Below are positions 22,590-28,590 of a stretch of 28,590 nucleotides of DNA, in pieces. The DNA lies in NCBI RefSeq assembly GCF_943908415.1, contig NZ_CALTSY010000026.1, forward strand, positions 1 to 28,590, given 5' to 3'. Both the position numbers and the translations under genes were made by a program. Within the stretch, counting starts at the first letter, position 1, and each line of letters begins with the position of its first letter. This DNA is from an uncultured Anaerococcus sp. GTDB lineage: Bacteria; Bacillota; Clostridia; Tissierellales; Peptoniphilaceae. Below the pieces are notes generated by a model. The model was not told the DNA's origin. It worked only from the letters and a program-made list of their open reading frames with translations, and searched no databases.

Positions 22590-24092
22590 ATGAGTAAATA
22601 CATCATGGCGCTAGATGCCGGTACTACAAGTAACAGAGCGATTATTTTTAATGAAAAGGGAGAAATAATTTCAGTTGCCCAAAAGGAATTCACCCAATAC
22701 TTCCCTAAGGCAGGATGGGTAGAACATGATGCTACAGAGATCTGGTCAACTCAACTAGGAGTTTGTACAGAAGCTTTAGCTAAAAAGGGTATCGATGCAA
22801 CAGATATAGCTAGTATCGGTATTACCAACCAACGTGAAACTACTATAGTTTGGGATAAGAAAACTGGACAACCAGTATATAACGCTATAGTTTGGCAATG
22901 TCGTCGTACAGCAGATATGGCTGACCAACTTGTAAAAGATGGCTATGGAAAGATGATCAAAGAAAAAACTGGTCTTGTAGTTGACCCATATTTCTCAGCT
23001 ACTAAAATCAGATGGATCCTAGATCATATTGAAAACGGACAAGAAAGAGCAGAAAACGGAGAGTTATTATTTGGTACAGTTGATACATGGCTAGTATATA
23101 ACTTGACACGTGGTGAAGTTCATATAACAGACTACACAAACGCTTCCAGAACAATGCTTTATAATATCCACACTCTAGAATGGGATGATGAGCTTTGCGA
23201 AATGCTTAATATACCAAAATGCATGCTACCAGAAGTTAAACCATCTTCATATGTATATGGCGAAACAAACGAAAGATTATTTGGTGCACCAATCAAGATT
23301 GCAGGTATAGCAGGTGACCAACAAGCAGCATTATTTGGACAAACATGCTTTAACGCAGGTGAAGCTAAAAATACTTATGGTACAGGTGCCTTCTTACTTA
23401 TGAATACAGGAGAAGAAGCTGTACAATCACAAAACGGTCTAATCACAACAATTGCTTGGGGACTTGAAGAAGGCAAAGTAAACTATGCCCTAGAAGGTTC
23501 AATCTTCGTTGCAGGTTCAGCTATCCAATGGTTAAGAGATGAGCTTAGAATAGTAGATGCATCTGATGATACAGAATACATGGCTACAAAAGTAGACGAT
23601 ACAGACGGTTGCTATGTAGTACCAGCATTTACAGGACTAGGTGCTCCATACTGGGACCCATATGCAAGAGGAACCATAGTAGGTATCACAAGAGGAACTA
23701 GCAAATACCATATAGTAAGAGCTACTCTAGAATCACTTGCATATCTAACAAATGACGTACTAGCAGCAATGAGTATCGATTCAGGCAATGAGCTAAAAGA
23801 ACTTAAGGTTGATGGGGGAGCAAGTGCAAACAACTTCCTAATGCAATTCCAATCAGATATGATCCAAACAACAGTAGAAAGACCAGCTACACTAGAAACA
23901 ACAGCCCTAGGAGCAGCATATCTTGCAGGACTAGGTGTAGGTTACTATAAAGACCTTGAAGAAATCAAGAAAAACCGTGAAGTTGATAGAGTCTTTGAAC
24001 CAGAGATCACAAAAGAAGAAAGAGATATTAAAGACTACAACTGGCAAAAAGCAATTTCAAGATCAGTGGACTGGGCTAAGGATTTAAAGTAA
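22590..24092 (+). CDS. glpK: Glycerol kinase
   Basis: 500 residues, usual length, FGGY family. ATP-dependent phosphorylation of glycerol to sn-glycerol-3-phosphate. MALDAGTTSNRAIIF is the N-terminal phosphate-binding motif; substrate residues include the R-E-T segment in GITNQRETTIVWD; IAGDQQAALFGQ and NTYGTGAFLLMNTG belong to the ATPase core; DGGASANNFLMQFQSDM is near the C-terminus. The loop before IAGIAGDQQ reads NERLFGAP and carries no histidine where enterococcal kinases have the HPr-phosphorylated one (from memory), so PTS control may be missing. Strong AGGAGG site, nine bases after glpP. No glycerol facilitator gene is adjacent. Confidence 0.95.
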   Translation: MSKYIMALDAGTTSNRAIIFNEKGEIISVAQKEFTQYFPKAGWVEHDATEIWSTQLGVCTEALAKKGIDATDIASIGITNQRETTIVWDKKTGQPVYNAIVWQCRRTADMADQLVKDGYGKMIKEKTGLVVDPYFSATKIRWILDHIENGQERAENGELLFGTVDTWLVYNLTRGEVHITDYTNASRTMLYNIHTLEWDDELCEMLNIPKCMLPEVKPSSYVYGETNERLFGAPIKIAGIAGDQQAALFGQTCFNAGEAKNTYGTGAFLLMNTGEEAVQSQNGLITTIAWGLEEGKVNYALEGSIFVAGSAIQWLRDELRIVDASDDTEYMATKVDDTDGCYVVPAFTGLGAPYWDPYARGTIVGITRGTSKYHIVRATLESLAYLTNDVLAAMSIDSGNELKELKVDGGASANNFLMQFQSDMIQTTVERPATLETTALGAAYLAGLGVGYYKDLEEIKKNREVDRVFEPEITKEERDIKDYNWQKAISRSVDWAKDLK

Positions 24093-24104
24093 AATAATAA
24101 TTGA

Positions 24105-24169
24105 GAGAAAGAGTTTTATGTTTTTATAGGACTCTTTTGCCCAAAAAGAGCCTTAGCTGGCTCTTTTTT
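24105..24169 (+). promoter_or_regulatory. Second attenuator-like leader, between glpK and the GlpA-like gene
   Basis: GAGAAAGAG at 24105-24113 can pair with ACTCTTT (24131-24137). A second hairpin, AAAAAGAGCC (24143-24152) with GGCTCTTTTTT (24159-24169), is an intrinsic terminator. ACTCTTTT could instead pair with AAAAAGAG, so two exclusive folds exist, as expected for antitermination. Confidence 0.65.
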
Positions 24170-24190
24170 AGTACATATAAGGAGAATAAT

Positions 24191-25618
24191 ATGAAAGATG
24201 TTGTAATAATAGGAGCAGGTGTAACAGGTACAGCTGTAGCTTACAATTTATCAAAATACAAGGGAGACTTCCTTGTAGTAGAAAAACATGCTGATGTTTG
24301 CGAAGAAACATCAAAAGCAAACTCTGCTATCTGCCACGGTGGTTATGATGCAGAACCAGGTAGCATGAAAGCTAAAATGAATGTAGAAGGTAACCATATG
24401 ATGAGAGAGATTGCAGATGAACTTTCTTTCCCATATAAGCAAACTGGAACACTAGTTTTATGCCATGATGAAAAAGACTTCCCAAATCTACAAAAACTAT
24501 ACGATCAAGGTATAGAAAACGGAGTAGGTGGGATGGAGATAATCTACAGAGATGAGATTCTTAAGTTAGAACCTCACGTAGAAGAAAATGTATACGCTGC
24601 TTTATACTCCAAAGAAGCTGGTATAGTAGATCCATTCTTAATGAATGTAGCTTATACAGAAGGATCAAACTTAAATGGTGTTGAATATAAGCTAAATGCT
24701 GAAATAGAAAAAATAATGGAAAAAGATGACCATTATGTATTAGTAACATCTGATGGAGAAGAGATAGAGACTAAAGCAGTTGTAAATGCAGCAGGCTTAT
24801 ATGCAGATCAAATCCATGATATGTTATTTGATGATAATAAATTTAAGATAAGAGCTCGTCGTGGTGAGTACTTACTACTAGATAAGGCTACAAAAGGATA
24901 TGTAAATCACGTAATCTTTAACCTACCAACAGAAAAAGGTAAAGGTATACTTGTAACTCCAACCATAGATGATAATACTTTAATAGGACCAACATCAGAC
25001 TTTGTAGATGATAAAGCAGACCTAGTAACTACTAGAGAAGCTATAGAACAAGTAATAGATAAGGTAAACGATACAGTGGATGATGTTCCTGTTCGTCAAG
25101 TAATCACATCCTTCTCAGGAAACAGAGCTCACGAGTCAAGTGGTGACTTTATTCTTGAAGAAAGCAAAAAAGGATTCTTTGACTGCGTAGGTATAGAATC
25201 TCCAGGACTTACATCAGCTCCGGCTATAGGTAAATACATGGCAGGCCTTGTTAAAGATTCATTAGGATTAGAAGAAAATCCTGACTTTAAACCAGGTAGA
25301 AAAGCAATACCAAAAACAAGCGAAATGACAAAAGAAGAACACAATGAGCTTATAAAACAAAACCCTAAATACGGCAAGATTATTTGTAGATGTGAGCAAG
25401 TAACAGAAGGGGAAATAGTAGATGCTATCCATGCACCAGTAGGAGCTACTACAGTTGATGGAATCAAAAGACGTTGCCGTGCAACAGCAGGTAGATGTCA
25501 AGGTGGATTCTGCTTACCATCTATTATAGAGATTTTATCAAGAGAACTAGATGTTGATGAAGAAGAAATCACCAAAAAAGGTAAAGATTCATTCTACATC
25601 GAAGAGAGAGTTAAGTAG
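24191..25618 (+). CDS. GlpA-like FAD glycerol-3-phosphate dehydrogenase with BFD-type [2Fe-2S] domain
   Basis: 475 residues from ATG 24191, chosen because AAGGAG stands before it and because the FAD motif VVIIGAGVTGTAVAYNLSKY comes at once; the frame stays open to 24101, but that part crosses the terminator at 24143-24169. The DAO-type flavin fold (to about residue 370) contains ICHGGYDAEPGSMKAKMN and GLYADQIHDM. The C-terminal BFD-like domain, IICRCEQVTEGEIVDAIHAP, then RRCRATAGRCQGGFC, brings cysteines for a [2Fe-2S] cluster. It oxidises glycerol-3-phosphate to dihydroxyacetone phosphate and passes electrons on through the next two proteins. It lies between the second leader and a second flavoprotein, 11 bases apart. 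Confidence 0.88.
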   Translation: MKDVVIIGAGVTGTAVAYNLSKYKGDFLVVEKHADVCEETSKANSAICHGGYDAEPGSMKAKMNVEGNHMMREIADELSFPYKQTGTLVLCHDEKDFPNLQKLYDQGIENGVGGMEIIYRDEILKLEPHVEENVYAALYSKEAGIVDPFLMNVAYTEGSNLNGVEYKLNAEIEKIMEKDDHYVLVTSDGEEIETKAVVNAAGLYADQIHDMLFDDNKFKIRARRGEYLLLDKATKGYVNHVIFNLPTEKGKGILVTPTIDDNTLIGPTSDFVDDKADLVTTREAIEQVIDKVNDTVDDVPVRQVITSFSGNRAHESSGDFILEESKKGFFDCVGIESPGLTSAPAIGKYMAGLVKDSLGLEENPDFKPGRKAIPKTSEMTKEEHNELIKQNPKYGKIICRCEQVTEGEIVDAIHAPVGATTVDGIKRRCRATAGRCQGGFCLPSIIEILSRELDVDEEEITKKGKDSFYIEERVK

Positions 25619-25629
25619 GAGATATACAC

Positions 25630-26889
25630 ATGAAAGATTATGATTTAGTAATAATAGGTGGTGGTCCAGCAGGACTATCAGCAGCAGTAAAAGCATATGA
25701 CGAAGGTATCAAAAACATCCTTGTAGTAGAACGTGACGACAGACTAGGTGGTATCCTTAACCAATGTATCCACAATGGATTTGGTCTCCAAAGATTTAAA
25801 GAAGAACTAACAGGCCCAGAATATGCCCAAAGATTCATCAAAGAAGCAAAAGATAGAGATATCGACATCATGATGAATACCATAGTAATGGACCTTCATG
25901 AAGATAAGACAGTTTTACTAATGAATGAAGAACGTGGTATGTTTGAAGTAAAACCAAAGGCAATCATCCTAGCTATGGGATGTAGAGAACGTCCTAGAGG
26001 AGCACTCAATACTCCAGGAAGCAGACCAGCAGGTGTATACAGTGCAGGTACAGCACAAAAACTTGTAAACTTAGATGGCTACCTACCAGGTAAAAAGGTT
26101 GTAATCCTAGGTTCAGGAGATATAGGCCTTATCATGGCAAGACGTATGACTCTAGAAGGAGCAGAAGTAGAGTGCGTAGCAGAACTTATGCCATTTTCAG
26201 GTGGGCTAAAGAGAAATATAGTCCAATGTCTACACGATTATGATATCCCTCTATACTACTCAACAACTATCTCAGGCATCAAGGGAGATGATAGAGTAGA
26301 AGGAGTTTACCTATCCAAAGTAGATGAAAACCTAAGGATAATAGAAGGTACAGAAAAATTTGTAGAATGTGACACAGTACTACTATCAGTAGGACTATTA
26401 CCAGAAAATGAACTTAGCAAAGAAGCAAACATCGAGCTTGACCCAAAAACCAAGGGAGCTTATGTATCAGATAAACTAATGACAAATGTAGATGGTATAT
26501 TTGCAGCAGGGAATGTACTACACGTTCACGATCTAGTAGACTTCGTATCAGAAGAAAGTGAGCTAGCAGCAGTAAACGCAGCAAACTATATCAAAGGTGA
26601 ATTCAAAGAAACATCAGACCATAGAATAGATCTAGAAGCAGGAGATGGAGTATCATATACTCTTCCTCAATTCATAGACTATGAAAATATGGATGATAAT
26701 ATCATAGTTAAGTTTAGAGTAAACAATGTATACCCATCTAGAAAGATAGCAGTATATACAGATGATAAGTGTATAGTAGAACGTAAGAAAATGGTCCTAG
26801 CTCCAGGAGAAATGGAACTACTTAGACTCAAAAAAGACGATATAGATCCAGAAACTAAAAAAATTACTGTTAAATTGGAGGAAAAATGA
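25630..26889 (+). CDS. Pyridine-nucleotide/FAD oxidoreductase, partner of the GlpA-like protein
   Basis: 419 residues. N-terminal FAD motif DLVIIGGGPAGLSAAVKAYD, then LGGILNQCIHNGFGL, an internal NAD(P) fold KKVVILGSGDIGLIMARRMT, and the flavin-closing DGIFAAGNVLHVHDLVDFVS. A cysteine next to MGCRERPRG is shared by this family. The C-terminal ~90 residues (VSYTLPQFIDYEN on) are an extra domain. It is always found (family knowledge) between a GlpA-like flavoprotein and a DUF1667 protein in anaerobic Firmicutes and Spirochaetes, and probably passes electrons from glycerol-3-phosphate to NAD or another carrier. Ribosome site AGGAG before the ATG; the next gene overlaps its stop (ATGA). Confidence 0.82.
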   Translation: MKDYDLVIIGGGPAGLSAAVKAYDEGIKNILVVERDDRLGGILNQCIHNGFGLQRFKEELTGPEYAQRFIKEAKDRDIDIMMNTIVMDLHEDKTVLLMNEERGMFEVKPKAIILAMGCRERPRGALNTPGSRPAGVYSAGTAQKLVNLDGYLPGKKVVILGSGDIGLIMARRMTLEGAEVECVAELMPFSGGLKRNIVQCLHDYDIPLYYSTTISGIKGDDRVEGVYLSKVDENLRIIEGTEKFVECDTVLLSVGLLPENELSKEANIELDPKTKGAYVSDKLMTNVDGIFAAGNVLHVHDLVDFVSEESELAAVNAANYIKGEFKETSDHRIDLEAGDGVSYTLPQFIDYENMDDNIIVKFRVNNVYPSRKIAVYTDDKCIVERKKMVLAPGEMELLRLKKDDIDPETKKITVKLEEK

Positions 26890-27242
26890 AAAAACAATTT
26901 ACATGTATAAACTGCCCACTAGGTTGCCAAGTAGTAGTAACCATGGATGGTGAGGAAATAACAGATATATCAGGTAACAACTGCAAACGTGGAGAAAACT
27001 ACGTAAGAGATGAGATCAAAGATCCAAAGAGAATGGTATGCTCTACAGTAAAAATAGCAGACAGCAAAAATTACAGCGTCCCAGTAAAGACGGCAACAGC
27101 TATTCCAAAAGGACTTATCTTTGACTGCATGAAAGAAATCAACAATACAGAAATCAAAGCCCCAGTCCATGTAGGAGATGTAGTAATAGCAAACATCCTA
27201 GATACAGGAGTAGACATTGTAGCTACAGATGAGAGGCTATAA
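26886..27242 (+). CDS. DUF1667 family protein, small Cys-rich redox partner
   Basis: 118 residues. The N-terminal CINCPLGCQVVV and later NNCKRGENYV give cysteines 6, 9, 13 and one near 38, able to hold a metal or Fe-S cluster; a further Cys is in DPKRMVCSTV. The C-terminal half (VPVKTATAIPKGLIFDCMKE) is a helical/strand domain of unknown role. It overlaps the stop of the FAD oxidoreductase (ATGA) and is the last gene of the glycerol operon; the three redox proteins likely form one complex. It has no membrane segment, unlike GlpC of the classical anaerobic dehydrogenase. MITE M2 begins 18 bases after its stop. Confidence 0.85.
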   Translation: MKKQFTCINCPLGCQVVVTMDGEEITDISGNNCKRGENYVRDEIKDPKRMVCSTVKIADSKNYSVPVKTATAIPKGLIFDCMKEINNTEIKAPVHVGDVVIANILDTGVDIVATDERL

Positions 27243-27259
27243 TTAGATAAAATAAGTAA

Positions 27260-27411
27260 GGGGCTGTTGCAAATCAATAGATATCTATCGTTCCATCATT
27301 GGGGTGCTCTCTAAGAAAGTTTGAGATTTAGCCCGCCGGCTCATGGAGGCCAAACTTTATTAGAGGGTGCCCAATGATTTTGGAACGATTTATCTATTTT
27401 GCAACAGCCCC
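27260..27411. mobile_element. MITE-like palindromic element, copy M2
   Basis: 152 bp from GGGGCTGTTGCAAATC to ATTTTGCAACAGCCCC, 15-16 bases of near-perfect terminal inverted repeat. The inversion continues inward (CGTTCCATCATTGGGGTGC near the left, GGGTGCCCAATGATTTTGGA near the right), so almost the whole element folds on itself. No target-site duplication is obvious. Placed directly after the glp operon, its hairpin followed by CTTTATG may serve as terminator. Confidence 0.85.
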
Positions 27412-27496
27412 TTTATGTGCATATCTTTCTAGATGATAAATATCAGCATATAGACTAAAAGTATATATAACATCATATATAGGGAAAAATCGAACC

Positions 27497-27536
27497 CCAC
27501 CCATTTCGACCGAAGTGAAACGGAGTGGAGAAATCC
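27497..27536 (-). repeat. Half element E8 (left arm, reversed)
   Basis: CCACCCATTTCGACCGAAG ... CGGAGTGGAGAAATCC: the left arm of an E element on the minus strand, lying just ahead of the full copy E9. Confidence 0.75.
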
Positions 27537-27549
27537 AATAGTATAGAGG

Positions 27550-27756
27550 AGATCTCTCCGCTACGGTCGAGATGGTATGGGGGTTTCGTAATATTAGTAT
27601 ATATTTTGCTTTATAGATTAAACTTCATATTTTTTAATTATCTTATATTTACCTAGTCTATAATCGAATTGTATTAAATGAACATCTTATTCCAATCAGA
27701 GTGAAGCGAACCCCACACCCATTTCGACTGGAGCGAAGCGGAATGGAGAAATCTCT
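27550..27756 (-). repeat. Palindromic element E9 (207 bp)
   Basis: Minus-strand copy: AGATCTCTCCGCTACGGTCG to GAGATGG (27550-27575) at one end, CCCATTTCGACTGGAGCG to GGAGAAATCTCT (27718-27756) at the other. The longest interior of the set. Together with M2 and E8 this fills most of the gene-free stretch 27243-27880. Confidence 0.8.
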
Positions 27757-27880
27757 AATTTAGCTGATTATATTAGTAATTGTATACTGTAAAAATATAA
27801 ATATAAATAATATAACAAATAGATTTTAGTAATATTGCCCAATAAAGCAATATAACTAACACAAAATTAGCACATAATTG

Positions 27881-27909
27881 TTGCAAAAAGCTCACAAATA
27901 GTTTATAAT
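27881..27909 (+). promoter_or_regulatory. Promoter of the surface-protein gene
   Basis: TTGCAA (27881-27886), 17-base spacer, TATAAT (27904-27909). Transcription should begin near 27916, leaving a ~50-base leader with AAGGAG at 27956-27961. Confidence 0.75.
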
Positions 27910-27965
27910 CTAGGTAGTCGGATATGTAGTAAACATAATTTTAATAATTAAAACAAGGAGAACAT

Positions 27966-28590
27966 ATGAAAAATAACAAAATTTTAGCAGTAGCACTATC
28001 TGCTGGTCTAGTACTAGGTGGAGCTTATGCTGTTGATAACAATGTAGCTTATGCAGCTGAAAATGATCCTAGTATTAGGACAGATGCAAATGACACACCA
28101 AATGTAATTGAAGGTATATTTGATTCTGAAGTAGATGAAAATGGTGAAGGAGCTACAACTGTAGAAGAAAACTTACCAGAACCATCTGAAGGACCAGAAA
28201 TTATAGGAGAAGATGGAAATCCAGTACCAGATAGATATGGAGAGGAAGATTCAGCAGAAAGACCAACAATTCCAGCTGGGGATGTAAGAGAAGATGAAGC
28301 AGATAATTTAGAGTCAGCAAAATCAAGAGCAATAGCAGAAATTGGTAACAAAGCAAACTTAACAAATGAACAAAGACAAAAAGCAATAGAAGATATTTCT
28401 AAAGCTCAAACATTAGAAGAAGTTAACAATGCTTTAGCAACAGCAAATACACAAGCAGAAGCAAATGAAGCAGCTGAAGATGAAGCAGATAATTTAGAAT
28501 CAGCAAAATCAAGAGCAATAGCAGAAATTGGTAATAAAGCAAACTTAACAAATGAACAAAGACAAAAAGCAATAGAAGATATTTCTAAAG
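27966..28590 (+). CDS. Secreted surface protein with GA-module-like repeats (5' part)
   Basis: 208 codons are in the window and the gene continues beyond it. A signal peptide (about 1-30, cleavage near VAYA-A) is followed by an acidic, Pro/Glu-rich linker, then 62-residue repeats: DEADNLESAKSRAIAEIGNK, ANLTNEQRQKAIEDISKAQT, LEEVNNALATANTQAEANEA. The pattern L-x-x-A-K ... L-T-x-x-Q-K ... A-x-T-x-x-x-V matches three-helix GA/FIVAR-type modules of albumin-binding and Ebh-like wall proteins. A cell-wall anchor would be at the unseen C-terminus. The start is fixed by AAGGAG and the promoter at 27881. Confidence 0.8.
   Translation, partial: MKNNKILAVALSAGLVLGGAYAVDNNVAYAAENDPSIRTDANDTPNVIEGIFDSEVDENGEGATTVEENLPEPSEGPEIIGEDGNPVPDRYGEEDSAERPTIPAGDVREDEADNLESAKSRAIAEIGNKANLTNEQRQKAIEDISKAQTLEEVNNALATANTQAEANEAAEDEADNLESAKSRAIAEIGNKANLTNEQRQKAIEDISK
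28290..28590 (+). repeat. Tandem 186 bp repeat within the surface-protein gene
   Basis: One full unit (28290-28475) and 115 bases of a second. The two differ at only a few bases (GAG/GAA and AAC/AAT, both silent), so the tandem is recent or kept uniform by recombination. Confidence 0.85.

Noticed and set aside
24101..24190. Longer N-terminus of the GlpA-like protein from 24101
   Set aside because: The extra region spans two hairpins and a terminator, while ATG 24191 has a clear Shine-Dalgarno and starts the FAD fold.
1..28590. tRNA, rRNA, T-box or riboswitch
   Set aside because: No CCA-ended cloverleaf pattern, no T-box AGGGTGG-type element and no known riboswitch core was found when reading the gene-free stretches.

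Overview
The window is AT-rich Firmicutes-type chromosomal DNA. Good Shine-Dalgarno sites, a GlpP/GlpK glycerol operon, PadR and RRNPP-like regulators, an NADH:rubredoxin-reductase-like flavoprotein and a GA-module-like surface protein point to an anaerobic low-GC coccus such as Anaerococcus or Peptoniphilus (Peptoniphilaceae). That placement is inference from gene content; no rRNA or tRNA gene is present to confirm it.

Layout. 1-3539: the end of a palindromic repeat, a membrane-anchored DNase I-fold hydrolase, a minus-strand pair (secreted Gly/Ala-rich protein plus small membrane protein), and a decayed gene. 3540-4460: a glutaredoxin facing a second minus-strand pair of secreted protein plus small membrane protein; both pairs end in terminators with the same loop sequence. 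4923-10021: a tightly overlapping operon of threonine dehydratase, MurE-type ligase, BaiN-like flavoprotein and an NAD-binding/SAF-domain dehydrogenase, closed by a strong terminator. 10157-12013: several copies of a roughly 100-210 bp palindromic element (called E here) surrounding one serine hydrolase gene. 12122-15810: a scrap-filled island with a broken TetR gene, IS3-family remnants, an RRNPP-like regulator, the C-terminal stump of a probable radical-SAM/SPASM maturase, an intact ABC exporter and a MITE. 15868-21881: housekeeping genes, namely a flavoprotein reductase, a GNAT acetyltransferase, a UvrD-type helicase fused to an Fe-S nuclease, a PadR regulator, an rRNA pseudouridine synthase and a sugar-phosphate transferase. 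21902-27242: the glycerol operon glpP-glpK-(GlpA-like)-(GlpB-like)-DUF1667, with two attenuator-like leaders. 27260-27756: a second MITE copy and more E elements. 27966-end: the 5' part of a secreted repeat protein.

How the genes work together. The glp operon can phosphorylate glycerol (GlpK) and oxidise glycerol-3-phosphate through a three-protein flavin/Fe-S assembly, with GlpP probably relieving termination at both leaders through a shared GAGAAnGAG motif. The regulator, maturase stump and exporter look like the remains of a peptide-signalled RiPP locus. The most unusual features are the E-element family, the two secreted/membrane cassettes with matching terminators, the near-fully palindromic MITE, and the RiPP-locus remnant.
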